Source of the DNA: an uncultured Prevotellaceae bacterium
GTDB lineage: Bacteria; Bacteroidota; Bacteroidia; Bacteroidales; Bacteroidaceae
Direction of reading: 5' to 3'
Assembly (NCBI GenBank): GCA_900316505.1
Contig: ONDH01000001.1
Coordinates: forward strand, 62,001 to 126,000
DNA length: 64,000 bases
Of the stretch, positions 1 to 8,625 are shown in pieces; position 1 is the first letter of the stretch, and every line of letters starts with the position of its first letter. The notes under the pieces were generated by a model. The model had not been told where the DNA came from. It ran no database searches and worked only from the letters and a program-made list of their open reading frames with translations. The translations under genes and the position numbers were made by a program.

Positions 1-1695
1 TTGCTGGTGAAGGATCTTCGTGTGGATGAAGCGTTAGAGGCATTCTTTGCAGATGAGGCGAAAGGGTATTCCATCGACACGCCACTTCCTTACCCCTTGA
101 CAGGACTGAGTGATGAGGCATACGCCTACCAGAATGTGATTTACCGTCTTGCAGGTGAGAAACTATATGACGAGGGACAATTTGAACGTGCTTTGGGCTA
201 TTTGGAAGCAGGTGAGAAGACACGCACCTCGCAGTATAAGCAAGGCATGTGCTATTACAATTTGGGCAGGTTCGAATCAGCCTACAACACGTTGGCAGAG
301 TCGGCAAGTATAGATCAGGATGAGATGGCGCAGAATGCTTGGTTGCATGCAGGTATAGCCGCCTTGCAGCTGAGTCAGAAGGACAAGGCACAGCAGTCCT
401 TCCTGAATGCATCAGGAATGTCATCCAATGCACAACTCCGCGAACAGGCACTTTATAACTATGCCTTGACCTTGCATGAGCAGAATGCACCTACTACGGT
501 GACAGTGATGGAGCAGTTCCTGAATGACTTCCCGACTTCGCAGTATGCCACTCCTGTGTCGCAATGCCTGACGGAGGTCTATATGAAGAAAGGCAATTAC
601 TCAAAAGCACTCAATGCCATCAACAGGGTGCAGGCACCTGATGCCACCACTCAGGCTGACAAGCAGAAGGTGCTGTACAACCTGGCATTCCGTGAATTGA
701 GCCAGAACAAGGTGCAGGACGCCCTCACTTATGCCACTCAAGCCATTGCATTGGGCAAGCAGGATGCGGAAGCATATGCTGAATCTTACTATGTGAAAGG
801 TGACTGCAATTATAGGTTGGGCAACTATGCACAGGCTGCCAGCGACTTGAACACAGCCATCAATTTAGGTCAGCAGACACCAAGCGGAAAACTGAAGAAC
901 AGTGGTTATGCCTTGTACAGTCTTGGTTATGCACACTTCAAACAACAGCAGTACAATGCCGCCATCACAGAGTTCAGGAAAATCACAGAACTGACCACAG
1001 CAACCAATCAAGTGAAAGCAGATGCGTTCAACCGCATAGGTGACTGTTACCTGAATATGCGCAACTATGACGAGGCAGACGCCAACTATGTACGCGCAAA
1101 GGCAACAGACCATACAATGGGTGACTATTCCATGTTGCAACAGGCATATATCGAGGGTTTGCGCGGCAACTATGACAAGAAGGTGGACATCATCAACCAG
1201 ATGAACGCAGAATATCCAGCCTCTTCACAGGCAGCCAAGGCTCTATATGAGCAAGGGCGTGCCTATGTACTTTCTGGCAAGGAAGATGAGGCTGCTGCCG
1301 TGTTCTCTTCCATTGCTGTCCGCTATCCGGGCAGTGAATACACGAAGAAGGCAAGAGAGGAATTGGCAAACATGGCTGCCAACATTGCCATTCAGGACTC
1401 TATTGCGGCAGCACAGGATTCCATTGCCACAGAAGCCGCCAAAGCACCTGTGGTTGCAGCACAGAAATTGTACAATACAGGACAGTATCAGCAAGCAGAA
1501 CAGCAATTGAACAAAGCGATAGATGAGGGTATTGGCAAACCTTACTGGCTGGCACGTGCCTTTGTGCTGTTGAGCGACATCTACAAGGCACAGGGTCGTG
1601 AGGTGGAAGCGAAGCAGACACTGGAGTCGCTGAAAGCGAACTACAAAGAAGAGGATGACATACAGACGATGATAAAGGAGAGAATGAAAGAATGA
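1..1695 (+). CDS. TPR-repeat protein, 5' end missing
   Basis: The reading frame is already open at base 1, so the N-terminus lies outside the window; 564 residues are visible. They are made of tetratricopeptide-type helical pairs (for example around residues 60-100, 265-300 and 300-345) with repeated Y-N-L-G/A-x-x-x-F spacing. TPR proteins are scaffolds for protein contacts. A secreted outer-membrane barrel gene starts 21 bp downstream, so the two are probably cotranscribed and this may be a periplasmic partner of the barrel; that is inference. The last codons and the stop lie in an ATGAAAGA-like tandem repeat. No enzyme motif is seen. Confidence 0.8.
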   Translation: MLVKDLRVDEALEAFFADEAKGYSIDTPLPYPLTGLSDEAYAYQNVIYRLAGEKLYDEGQFERALGYLEAGEKTRTSQYKQGMCYYNLGRFESAYNTLAESASIDQDEMAQNAWLHAGIAALQLSQKDKAQQSFLNASGMSSNAQLREQALYNYALTLHEQNAPTTVTVMEQFLNDFPTSQYATPVSQCLTEVYMKKGNYSKALNAINRVQAPDATTQADKQKVLYNLAFRELSQNKVQDALTYATQAIALGKQDAEAYAESYYVKGDCNYRLGNYAQAASDLNTAINLGQQTPSGKLKNSGYALYSLGYAHFKQQQYNAAITEFRKITELTTATNQVKADAFNRIGDCYLNMRNYDEADANYVRAKATDHTMGDYSMLQQAYIEGLRGNYDKKVDIINQMNAEYPASSQAAKALYEQGRAYVLSGKEDEAAAVFSSIAVRYPGSEYTKKAREELANMAANIAIQDSIAAAQDSIATEAAKAPVVAAQKLYNTGQYQQAEQQLNKAIDEGIGKPYWLARAFVLLSDIYKAQGREVEAKQTLESLKANYKEEDDIQTMIKERMKE

Positions 1696-1710
1696 AAAAA
1701 TGAAAGAATT
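1686..1710 (+). repeat. ATGAAAGA short tandem repeat at gene end
   Basis: Three to four 7-8 nt units of the form GAATGAAA. The stop codon of the upstream TPR gene lies inside the array. It belongs to the short tandem repeats described in the findings. Confidence 0.6.
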
Positions 1711-1715
1711 AAGCA

Positions 1716-3425
1716 ATGAAAGATATGAAACTTAGACTTTTCACATTTCAAGCACACTTGAAAAAAGCATTCCTTACTTCTTGTTCACTTCTCATTTGCC
1801 TTGCAGCAATGGCGCAGTTGGACAACACCGTGGAAGTGACTAACGAAGCAAAACCAGTGGTGACAGACGTAAAGAAGATGCCTGTCAAGACCAAGCCAGC
1901 CGAGACACAGGTGACACACTATACGATGCAGTATGCCGTGAATGGACAGCCTCTCAACAACTATGTGGCTGAGCCTTTAGGAGATTATGAGAGTGAAGCT
2001 GTGTGGAAGGGTAACAAGAAGGGCTATGTGCATCTGAGTGGAGGTGTGCCGAACAATCTGGACGGCATGGCGGCTTATCAGTTCGACCTGACCAAGAATG
2101 ATGCCTTGAGGGTGGACTTCTCCTTGAAAGGTTTTAATGGGAAGACGAAAGAGAATAAACATTTCGGTTTGAAAGATTGGAAAAGTCGTGATTACCGCAA
2201 CCGTGCAGGTTTGAAGTATAACCATCGCTTTGACAATGGGGTGGATCTCTTTGTGAAGGGCGATTACGAGAACCAGCTGTTTAACTATATGACTGCTAAT
2301 GCAACTGGAACGGACAAGCAGCACAATGTGTTGGGCAGTGTGGTGGTTGGTCTTACACCCTATCAGCTTGAGGACTTCACTTTCGATGCAACGGCAGGGG
2401 TGAAATTCTTCAGTCAAAACCATCGCACAAGTTTGCAGAAAAAGCTGGGAGAAACTTTGCTTCAATTGGATGGAACAGCATCTTATCGTATCTCTGACGA
2501 ACATGGTGTTGGGCTTGGTGTAGGGGCTTTCTATTCAGCATACGGTAATGTGGAACTGGATGGTATCACCCGTTTGCGCTTCACACCGTATTATAAGTAT
2601 AGCAATGAACAGATGGATTTGAAGTTGGGTGTGTTTGTCAGCACGAAGGGAAATGTGGCTCCAGATGCCTCACTCACCTACCACATCACACCCAAGAGTG
2701 ATTTCTATGCGAAGGCACGAGGATATGAGGAAAACAATGACTTCCGTCATCTTACAGATATTCATCCTTACTTTGTGTTGGATGGCTACATCAGCCCCAC
2801 AAATGATGGCATCATCAAGATGCAAGATGCTTTCCACTATATTGATGCTCAGGTGGGCTATCGTTTTAAGAGTGATTACGGATTCATCGGTGACCTCAAT
2901 GTAGGGTTTGACCAGTCAAAGAACCATTTGGACATCATGTGGAGAACCAACACAAGGTATGGCGCTGAAAATCCTTGGGCAGAATTCACGAAGAACAAGA
3001 GCTTCTACCTGAATGCTGATTTTGTATATAACTATCAGGACATCGTGAAGGTGGATGCCCGCCATCGCTTGAATATCGAGAGCAACAAGAGACCTGGTGA
3101 GGAATGGCTGGAAGGGTCGTACATCAACCCTGCATTTGAGATGAACTGGAAAGCCGATTTCAAACTGATGAAAAATCTGTATGCAGGAGTGGATTGGCGA
3201 TTGGCTTGTTTCAGCAACCCGAACATCAAGGTGGAAACAGGGTCTGCCTATGAGCGTCCCAACACGGTGAATCTGGGTGCCAGCATCCGTTATACATTGC
3301 CAATTGAAATGCCATTGACTGTGTTTGTGAAGGGTGACAACTTGCTCAATCAGAACTATGACCGATACTTTGGCTACCGTAACATCGGAACAAGTTTCTT
3401 GGGCGGTTTTGCCTTCAGTTTTTAG
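1716..3425 (+). CDS. TonB-receptor-like outer-membrane beta-barrel protein
   Basis: A 569-residue protein with an N-terminal signal peptide (hydrophobic stretch about residues 18-33, ending AMAQ). From about residue 95 to the end it shows alternating amphipathic strands rich in Y, F, D and N with turn residues, and it ends in GFAFSF, a C-terminal aromatic signature of outer-membrane barrels. The length fits a barrel without a full N-terminal plug, so it resembles the beta domain of TonB-dependent receptors rather than a complete transporter. It follows the TPR gene by 21 bp. A second possible start is Met4. Substrate unknown. Confidence 0.75.
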   Translation: MKDMKLRLFTFQAHLKKAFLTSCSLLICLAAMAQLDNTVEVTNEAKPVVTDVKKMPVKTKPAETQVTHYTMQYAVNGQPLNNYVAEPLGDYESEAVWKGNKKGYVHLSGGVPNNLDGMAAYQFDLTKNDALRVDFSLKGFNGKTKENKHFGLKDWKSRDYRNRAGLKYNHRFDNGVDLFVKGDYENQLFNYMTANATGTDKQHNVLGSVVVGLTPYQLEDFTFDATAGVKFFSQNHRTSLQKKLGETLLQLDGTASYRISDEHGVGLGVGAFYSAYGNVELDGITRLRFTPYYKYSNEQMDLKLGVFVSTKGNVAPDASLTYHITPKSDFYAKARGYEENNDFRHLTDIHPYFVLDGYISPTNDGIIKMQDAFHYIDAQVGYRFKSDYGFIGDLNVGFDQSKNHLDIMWRTNTRYGAENPWAEFTKNKSFYLNADFVYNYQDIVKVDARHRLNIESNKRPGEEWLEGSYINPAFEMNWKADFKLMKNLYAGVDWRLACFSNPNIKVETGSAYERPNTVNLGASIRYTLPIEMPLTVFVKGDNLLNQNYDRYFGYRNIGTSFLGGFAFSF

Positions 3426-3440
3426 ATTTCAGGCAAAAAA

Positions 3441-3472
3441 TTTGGTGGAATAAAGGAAAAGCCGTACCTTTG
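3441..3472 (+). promoter_or_regulatory. promoter of greA
   Basis: TTTG (3441-3444), 20-nt spacer, TACCTTTG (3465-3472): an exact fit to the Bacteroidota -33/-7 consensus. Transcription should start near 3478, so greA has a leader of about 105 nt. Confidence 0.85.
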
Positions 3473-3494
3473 CAGCGGAAAAAGATTGGAAGGG

Positions 3495-3530
3495 TTCCGA
3501 CATGCAGCGTGTCGGGATTCTTTTTCTTTT
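3495..3530 (+). promoter_or_regulatory. terminator-like hairpin in greA leader
   Basis: Stem TTCCGACA (3495-3502) with TGTCGGGA (3510-3517), 7-nt loop, followed directly by a T-rich run (TTCTTTTTCTTTT). It lies about 17 nt after the expected transcript start and about 55 nt before the greA start codon. It could attenuate greA or release a short leader RNA of about 50 nt. Confidence 0.6.
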
Positions 3531-3584
3531 CATTCCTTAAATAAAGAGATTCTAATAACGACTAAACCAAAACAGAATAGTACT

Positions 3585-4055
3585 ATGGCTTATATGTCAC
3601 AAGAGGGCTACGACAAACTTCGTGCCCAAATCAAGCAGCTGGAAGAGGTGGAACGCCCTGAGGTGATCCGCCAAATTGCAGAGGCTCGCGAAAAAGGAGA
3701 CCTTTCAGAAAATGCAGAGTATGATGCAGCCAAAGAGGCGCAGGGAAAGCTGGAGACAAAGATTGCTGAACTGAAGGCAGTGCTGGCTGATACGAAGATT
3801 CTTGACCCTTCAAAGTTGACGAAGAAGGATGAGGTGCAGATTCTTTCGAAGGTGGAGTTGAAGAATGTGGAGAACGGCATGAAACTGACTTACACCATTG
3901 TAAGTGAAGGTGAGGCAAATCTGCGTGAGAACAAGATTTCCATCAAGACTCCTATTGCACAGGGTTTGCTGGGCAAGAAGGTGGGCGATGTGGCTGAAGT
4001 CACTGTGCCACGTGGTGTGATGAAGTTCGAAATCATGAGCATCAGCTTCGGATAA
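3585..4055 (+). CDS. greA: transcription elongation factor GreA
   Basis: A 156-residue protein of normal GreA length. The N-terminal coiled coil contains the GDLSENAEYDAAKEAQ signature at the hairpin tip, whose acidic residues stimulate RNA polymerase cleavage of backtracked RNA; the C-terminal FKBP-like domain ends at EVTVPRG...FEIMSISFG. The start MAYMSQEGY at 3585 is chosen because an upstream in-frame start would place the leader hairpin inside the coding region. HIT and hotdog genes follow on the same strand with short gaps. The stop codon TAA falls within the first unit of an ATAATTC repeat. Confidence 0.97.
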   Translation: MAYMSQEGYDKLRAQIKQLEEVERPEVIRQIAEAREKGDLSENAEYDAAKEAQGKLETKIAELKAVLADTKILDPSKLTKKDEVQILSKVELKNVENGMKLTYTIVSEGEANLRENKISIKTPIAQGLLGKKVGDVAEVTVPRGVMKFEIMSISFG

Positions 4056-4089
4056 TGCATAATTCATAATTAATCATTCGTAATTCATC
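4053..4089 (+). repeat. ATAATTC heptamer repeat
   Basis: About five 7-nt units (ATAATGC, ATAATTC, ATAATTA, ATCATTC, GTAATTC) begin at the greA stop codon and fill the whole greA-HIT gap. Confidence 0.65.
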
Positions 4090-4092
4090 GTT

Positions 4093-4488
4093 ATGGGTAT
4101 TTTTGCTAAGATTGCAGCAGGGGAGATTCCTTCCTACAAGTGTGCTGAGAACGAGGAGTTCTATGCATTCCTCGACATCAATCCTTTAGTAAAAGGTCAC
4201 ACCTTGGTCATTCCACGTCGTGAAGTGGACTACATTTTCGACATGGAAGATGATGAACTGGCTCGTTTCGAGGTGTTTGCCAAGAAGGTGGCAGTTGCCA
4301 TCAAGAAGGCATTCCCTTGTGTGAAAGTGGGTCAGGCAGTGCTGGGTCTTGAAGTTCCTCATGCACACATTCATCTCATTCCCATGCAGAGTGAGAAGGA
4401 CATGAACTTTGCCAATCCCAAACTCAGTCTTTCTGCTGAAGAGATGCAGGAGATTGCCAGCAAGATTTATCAGGAGTTCTCCAAGTAA
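4093..4488 (+). CDS. HIT family protein (nucleotide hydrolase/transferase)
   Basis: 131 residues, the size of single-domain HIT (Hint-like) proteins. The catalytic histidine triad is present as HAHIH at residues 90-94 within VPHAHIHLIP, and the N-terminal IFAKIAAGEIPSYK is the usual HIT start. Such proteins hydrolyse adenosine phosphoramidates or similar dinucleotides in the cytoplasm. It lies 37 bp after greA and 15 bp before a hotdog thioesterase gene, probably one transcript. The specific substrate cannot be read from sequence. Confidence 0.93.
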   Translation: MGIFAKIAAGEIPSYKCAENEEFYAFLDINPLVKGHTLVIPRREVDYIFDMEDDELARFEVFAKKVAVAIKKAFPCVKVGQAVLGLEVPHAHIHLIPMQSEKDMNFANPKLSLSAEEMQEIASKIYQEFSK

Positions 4489-4503
4489 GAAGGGAATTGT
4501 CAG

Positions 4504-4932
4504 ATGTTGACGCAGCAAGAATGTGATTTTCTCCACTCACGCATGCAAGGCACCATCATTGAGGCCTTGGGCATTCGTTTTGTGCCCACAGATGATGATG
4601 TAGCTGTGGCAGAGATGCCTATCTCACCTTCTACACGTCAATACTTAGGCATTCTGCATGGAGGTGCTTCGCTGACACTTGCTGAGACCATTGCTGGGGT
4701 GGGGTCTCTCCATCTGACCAACTATGACGAATCTCTTGCCGTGTGTGGCACAGAGGTCAATGCCAGTCATGTGGCAATGTCTGCCACCGAGGGGAAAGTG
4801 TATGGAAAGGCACGTCTTGTCCATGCAGGCAAGAGCACTCATGTTTGGAATGTTGACATTGTGGGAGAGGATGGCACTGTCATCTCTGCAGAGCGGGTGA
4901 CCAACCGCATCATTCAGAGAAAGCAGGTGTAG
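4504..4932 (+). CDS. hotdog-fold thioesterase (PaaI/MenI-like)
   Basis: 142 residues with the hotdog signature LGILHGGASLTLAETIAG (about 48-65), in which His52-Gly-Gly and Glu61 form the acyl-CoA thioesterase active site, and the VxGxARLVHAGKxTHVWxV strand. In Bacteroidota this family often acts as 1,4-dihydroxy-2-naphthoyl-CoA hydrolase of menaquinone synthesis, but no other men gene is present here, so the substrate is left open. It follows the HIT gene by 15 bp and is closed by a strong hairpin terminator. Confidence 0.88.
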   Translation: MLTQQECDFLHSRMQGTIIEALGIRFVPTDDDVAVAEMPISPSTRQYLGILHGGASLTLAETIAGVGSLHLTNYDESLAVCGTEVNASHVAMSATEGKVYGKARLVHAGKSTHVWNVDIVGEDGTVISAERVTNRIIQRKQV

Positions 4933-4956
4933 AGAGAACACGATAAAGAAAAACAG

Positions 4957-4994
4957 AAAAAGACCTGGGAGAGCGTTTCTTCCAGGTCTTTTTT
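4957..4994. terminator. bidirectional intrinsic terminator
   Basis: AAAAGACCTGG pairs with CCAGGTCTTTT across a 13-nt loop, with a T run on the plus strand and on the opposite strand as well. It ends the greA-HIT-thioesterase unit and may also stop transcripts from the convergent sigma-factor pair. Confidence 0.85.
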
Positions 4995-5192
4995 CGTGCC
5001 AGTAGCACGAAGTTGGTTTTTTGTTAGAGAATTGGAACCTTTTCCAATCTTTTGCCTCCAGAGCCATTGCTCTTTCAGCGAAGGTGGTGGGCTTCACAGC
5101 TTCACCTTCAATAGGTTTGGTTTAGTTAAGCATTAATTGTTTATTATAAGTAAAAGCAAAAGTTCTTTTCAGGTACATCAGAGAGTTGACTC
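4995..5192. other. intergenic region with a possible gene remnant
   Basis: No intact gene. On the minus strand between about 5130 and 5040 one frame reads PIEGEAVKPTTFAERAMA and continues for a dozen protein-like residues, with a stop directly upstream and no clear start. It may be the decayed tail of a lost gene; this is weak. Confidence 0.3.
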
Positions 5193-5696
5193 TTACTGAA
5201 TCTCATTCTTTGTGGCGATGCTGATGATGGAGTCATTTGTTGCCTTTGTCTCAGCTTGGCTCACATCCTTCACGCGGATGGTTTGGCGAACATCGCTTGA
5301 TTTGATGTAGGGGTCAACAGCCACCACGTTGCTGTTCTCTTCAGCTTCCTGCTCTCCAATGGCATGCTCTGCTGCACGTCCAATGGTGAGTGCCATTGCC
5401 ACCACTGCTGCTGCCTTGAAGAAAGGTGCCATGTGGTGTGTGGTCAGCTTGACGATGTGTGCCTTGGTCACACTGGGCTTAGTCGCCTCAATACGTGCCA
5501 TCATGCGCTCATCGAAGTCCTCACTCAGCTTTTCTGCCTGTGCCCCTGTCTCATAGTTGAAGAGGTCAGCATACTGTGCCAGATGTCCAGGTACATCCTC
5601 TTGTGAGAAGAACGAACGAAGAATCTGCTCCTCCTGCAAGGTAGTGGTGCAGGCGAAGTAGCTTTCCAACAGTTGTTCTATGTACTTGTAGTCCAT
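5193..5696 (-). CDS. putative membrane anti-sigma partner of the ECF factor
   Basis: 167 residues: N-terminal helical cytoplasmic part (1-90), one membrane segment at about 90-112 (APFFKAAAVVAMALTIG), and a short C-terminal exported tail. No zinc-binding anti-sigma motif is seen. It starts 53 bp after an ECF sigma gene on the same strand. Small one-span proteins in this position are common in Bacteroidales and are presumed to hold the sigma factor. That role is inferred from context and topology, not from a recognised domain. Confidence 0.7.
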   Translation of the reverse strand: MDYKYIEQLLESYFACTTTLQEEQILRSFFSQEDVPGHLAQYADLFNYETGAQAEKLSEDFDERMMARIEATKPSVTKAHIVKLTTHHMAPFFKAAAVVAMALTIGRAAEHAIGEQEAEENSNVVAVDPYIKSSDVRQTIRVKDVSQAETKATNDSIISIATKNEIQ

Positions 5697-5749
5697 TTGA
5701 GTGATTTTTTTGTACTCTCTAATAACACGACGGATGAGAAACAGAAAAG

Positions 5750-6256
5750 TTACAAGAAAAGTGATTTTTTTTGCAAAATTTTTTCTTTCAACTCATTTCG
5801 TGCCCTGAAGAGTGTTACTTTTACGTCTGATTCTGAAATGCTTAACACGTTCGCAATCTCTTTATAACTTTTCCCTTCAATATCTCTCAATTGAATGATG
5901 GTGCGTTGTTTTTCAGGCAGTGCATTGATGATGTTGGCGATGAATCCAGATGTTTCCTGATGCATCAAATGGCTGTCCGTTCCTCCCAACCCTTCATCGG
6001 GTCGGTCATGCTCCTCATCATCGAAAGACACATGCTGATTGTCCATCTTCTCCTTCCTGTCAAGAGCAAGGTTGCGTGCCATGGTGAGGGCAAAAGCCTC
6101 CAGATTCTCCACCTTCTCCAGTTCATTGCGCCTTTCCCACAACTTGATGAGGGTGTCCTGCACGATATCCTCCGCCTCCTCCCTGTTCAGGACGATGCGT
6201 AATGCAGTTCTGAAGATGATGTTCTTCAGTGGTAGGATGTCGTGCTTGAAGTCCAT
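5750..6256 (-). CDS. ECF-type RNA polymerase sigma factor
   Basis: 168 residues with sigma region 2 (ILNREEAEDIVQDTLIKLWE, then LTMARNLALDRKEK) and region 4 (LPEKQRTIIQLRDIEGKSYK, then a helix-turn-helix ending VKVTLFRARNELKEKI). An acidic linker of about 30 residues separates them. ECF factors direct core polymerase to a dedicated regulon, usually after a signal frees them from a membrane partner; the next gene is the likely partner. No promoter could be read upstream, where heptamer repeats begin within 25 bp of the start. Confidence 0.95.
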   Translation of the reverse strand: MDFKHDILPLKNIIFRTALRIVLNREEAEDIVQDTLIKLWERRNELEKVENLEAFALTMARNLALDRKEKMDNQHVSFDDEEHDRPDEGLGGTDSHLMHQETSGFIANIINALPEKQRTIIQLRDIEGKSYKEIANVLSISESDVKVTLFRARNELKEKILQKKSLFL

Positions 6257-6276
6257 ATTTCTTAGTGTGGAGTGTG

Positions 6277-6374
6277 GAATTAGGAATTAGGAATGAGGAA
6301 TTGCCATGCGGCTTGTAAGAATGAGGGAACTAACTGGATAGTCAATTCCTAATTCCTAACTCCTAATTCCTAAC
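6277..6374. repeat. inverted pair of TTAGGAA heptamer arrays
   Basis: Left arm 6277-6303 (TTAGGAA units) and right arm 6343-6374 (TTCCTAA units) are inverted copies that can pair over about 27 bp. The right arm supplies the stop codon of argB (TAG of the unit). Confidence 0.8.
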
Positions 6375-7167
6375 TTATAATAGTTCCTTTCGTTCCGTCA
6401 ATGGCATCTGCTTTGGTGATGATGACTCTTTTCACACCAGCCTTGACAGCCGCCAATGCATTCTCAATCTTGGGAATCATGCCGCCACTGACAGTTCCGT
6501 CAGCTTTCAGTTGCTCAAAACTCTCTGCTGTGATGTGGGGAATGACCGAAGCCTCATCCTCGGGGTCAGTCAGCACACCGGCATGCTCAAAGCTGTACAT
6601 CAGTGTCACCTCGTAGAAAGGAGCCAGTGCCTTGGCTGTCTCACCTGCAATGGTGTCAGCATTCGTGTTCAGGAGGTTGCCTTGCTTGTCATGTGTCAGT
6701 GGGGCCATTACAGGCACCACGCCCTCACCAATCAGTGTGGCGAGCATCTTGCCGTCACATTGGTCCACATCGCCCACAAAACCGAAGTCCACCATCTGCT
6801 CTGTGCCATCATCCATCTTCACTTTTTTCAGAGGACGCTTGTGCGACAGCATCACATTCATGTCAGCACCTGTCAGTCCCAAAGCATTGATGCCGCAAGC
6901 TTGCAGACGTGCTACAATGTTCTTGTTCACCAAGCCACCATACACCATCGTCACCACTTTCAGCATCTCTGCATCCGTCACTCTTCGACCACCAATCATT
7001 GTGCTCTCAATGCCCAGATCTGCAGCAATTTTCGTAGCAGACCTGCCACCTCCATGCACCAGCACTTTGGCACCTTCGATGGCACTGAAATCCCGAAGCA
7101 ACTGCTGGAGGCTCTCCTCGTCCTCCACAATCTTGCCCCCCACTTTCACTACTGTCAATTTTTCCAT
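6370..7167 (-). CDS. argB: acetylglutamate kinase
   Basis: 265 residues, the family length. The amino-acid-kinase fold is shown by VVKVGGKIV (6-14), the HGGG nucleotide/acyl loop near residue 39, LTGADMNVM, and the C-terminal ATP-binding region SGGMIPKIENA...VIITKADAIDGT. It phosphorylates N-acetyl-L-glutamate, the second step of arginine synthesis, in the cytoplasm. No other arg gene is adjacent. Its last codons and stop lie in a TTAGGAA heptamer array, and the 5' gap holds a TTAACC hexamer array. Confidence 0.95.
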   Translation of the reverse strand: MEKLTVVKVGGKIVEDEESLQQLLRDFSAIEGAKVLVHGGGRSATKIAADLGIESTMIGGRRVTDAEMLKVVTMVYGGLVNKNIVARLQACGINALGLTGADMNVMLSHKRPLKKVKMDDGTEQMVDFGFVGDVDQCDGKMLATLIGEGVVPVMAPLTHDKQGNLLNTNADTIAGETAKALAPFYEVTLMYSFEHAGVLTDPEDEASVIPHITAESFEQLKADGTVSGGMIPKIENALAAVKAGVKRVIITKADAIDGTKGTIIS

Positions 7168-7168
7168 A

Positions 7169-7199
7169 TTTAACCTTAACTTTAACCTTAACCTTAACT
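7169..7199. repeat. TTAACC hexamer tandem repeat
   Basis: About five copies of TTAACC/TTAACT directly upstream of the argB start codon (minus strand). The period is 6 here rather than 7. Confidence 0.75.
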
Positions 7200-7232
7200 A
7201 TTCAGTATCTACCCCGAACTAAATCTTTATAC

Positions 7233-7538
7233 TTAAAATTCAAAGTCCAAGCAGCTTCTCTGTACTGTGTAAGGGCGTACCTTTCCGTTAGCCACAGCCA
7301 CATGTTCGGGGTGCTGTGCATATCCCTTCAAAGCTTCCTCCGACTCCAGTGTGCTGTCAAGCATCACATCAGCATTTGATGAAGCCAGACGCCCATCAAT
7401 AAGTACCTTCACGTCAAGGAGTCCGGGCACCTTGCCCACCAGTCCTTCAAGACCTTCCTTGATACCGCGCTTCACTTCTTGCTTCTTTTCCTCCGAAAGT
7501 TCTGGATTCAAAGTCCAGAGAATAATGTGTTTAACCAT
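7233..7538 (-). CDS. Dabb-family stress-response barrel protein
   Basis: 101 residues matching the dimeric alpha/beta barrel (Dabb) family: MVKHIILWTL at the start, then LEGLVGKVPGLLDVKVLIDG, and YAQHPEHVAV at the third helix (DxxHP-type motif). Members are small cytoplasmic proteins, often induced by stress, with no agreed reaction. It lies 65 bp upstream of argB on the same strand. Confidence 0.88.
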   Translation of the reverse strand: MVKHIILWTLNPELSEEKKQEVKRGIKEGLEGLVGKVPGLLDVKVLIDGRLASSNADVMLDSTLESEEALKGYAQHPEHVAVANGKVRPYTVQRSCLDFEF

Positions 7539-7660
7539 TGCTTTCTAATTTTAATCCGGTTTTATTTCGCCCACAAAGTTACGCATAAGTGAGCACAATA
7601 CAAAGGAAAAAACTGTTTTTTACTTTTATTGTCGAACGAAAGAAACTTTTACGCATGTGA

Positions 7661-7692
7661 TTTGGTTGATTCGTAAATTGTGTGTAACTTTG
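7661..7692 (+). promoter_or_regulatory. promoter of panE-gph
   Basis: TTTG (7661-7664), 20-nt spacer, TAACTTTG (7685-7692). It lies downstream of an in-frame upstream start codon at 7657, which fixes the real panE start at 7714. Confidence 0.85.
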
Positions 7693-7713
7693 TCGCCCAT
7701 ACTTATTGAAAAA

Positions 7714-8625
7714 ATGAGATACGGAGTTATAGGAACAGGTGCCATTGGTGGCTATTATGGGGCGAAGCTGGCAAAGACGGGGAAGGAAGTGCATTTCCTT
7801 TTCCATCGGGATTATGATTTTGTGAAGGAGCACGGATTGCTGGTGGATTCATGCGATGGGAGTTTCCATTTGGAGGATGTGAATGCCTATCGGAGCACAC
7901 AGGATATGCCTAAGTGTGATGTGGTGCTGGTGGGATTGAAGTCGGTGAACAATCACCTGCTCCCAGAATTGTTGCCACCTTTGTTGAAAGAGGATACATT
8001 GGTGGTGCTGATTCAGAACGGCATTGGCATTGAAGAAGATGTGCAAAAAATGTTTCCAGAGGTGCAGTTGGCTGCTGGATTGGCATTTATCTGTAGTGCG
8101 AAAACAGAACCCGGAAAGGTGAATCATCAGTGCTATGGTTATATTAACATCGGCAACTATTCGTGCCAGCAGCAGGAAAAGATTGATGAGGTGGTGGACG
8201 ACTTCCGCAAGGCAGGTGTGGATGCCAATGAGGTGGAGTATTTGGAAGCCCGATGGAAGAAGGCTGTGTGGAATATGCCGTTCAATGGGATGACGGTGGC
8301 ACTGAACACGCAGACGGACATCCTCTTGCAGAATCCCAGCACTCTGCAACTCATCAAAGACCAGATGATGGAAGTGATTGAGGCAGCTCAGGCATGTGGG
8401 GTGAAAAACATTGATGAGACTTTTGCTGAAAAGATGATCTACAACACTGTCCACATGACGCCCTACTCACCTAGCATGAAACTGGACTTCGAGTTCAAGC
8501 GCCCGATGGAAACCTATTACCTTTATACACGTCCCATCGAGGAGGCAAAGAAGGCTGGATATCAGATGAGGAGGTTGGAGATGCTGGAACAAGAATTGAG
8601 GTTCTTGGAAGAGACACGCAAATGA
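7714..8625 (+). CDS. panE: 2-dehydropantoate 2-reductase (ketopantoate reductase)
   Basis: 303 residues from the ATG at 7714. An N-terminal Rossmann fold with GTGAIGGYYGA (7-17) binds NADPH; QNGIGIEE (101-108) is the second family motif, and EARWKKAVWN carries the probable catalytic lysine (182 or 183) before the helical C-terminal domain. The enzyme reduces ketopantoate to pantoate for coenzyme A synthesis. It overlaps gph by 4 bp (ATGA), so the two are coupled. Confidence 0.92.
   Translation: MRYGVIGTGAIGGYYGAKLAKTGKEVHFLFHRDYDFVKEHGLLVDSCDGSFHLEDVNAYRSTQDMPKCDVVLVGLKSVNNHLLPELLPPLLKEDTLVVLIQNGIGIEEDVQKMFPEVQLAAGLAFICSAKTEPGKVNHQCYGYINIGNYSCQQQEKIDEVVDDFRKAGVDANEVEYLEARWKKAVWNMPFNGMTVALNTQTDILLQNPSTLQLIKDQMMEVIEAAQACGVKNIDETFAEKMIYNTVHMTPYSPSMKLDFEFKRPMETYYLYTRPIEEAKKAGYQMRRLEMLEQELRFLEETRK

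Noticed and set aside
3486-3584. N-terminal extension of GreA
   Set aside because: The extension would translate the leader hairpin, and GreA homologues start near the chosen Met.
4645-5097. 150-codon minus-strand frame over the thioesterase gene
   Set aside because: Its first 30 residues look protein-like, but the rest runs through a terminator and over a conserved gene; kept only as a possible remnant.
6511-7173. Long open frame opposite argB
   Set aside because: It lies entirely over argB, is His/Cys-rich and matches no family; a shadow of codon bias.
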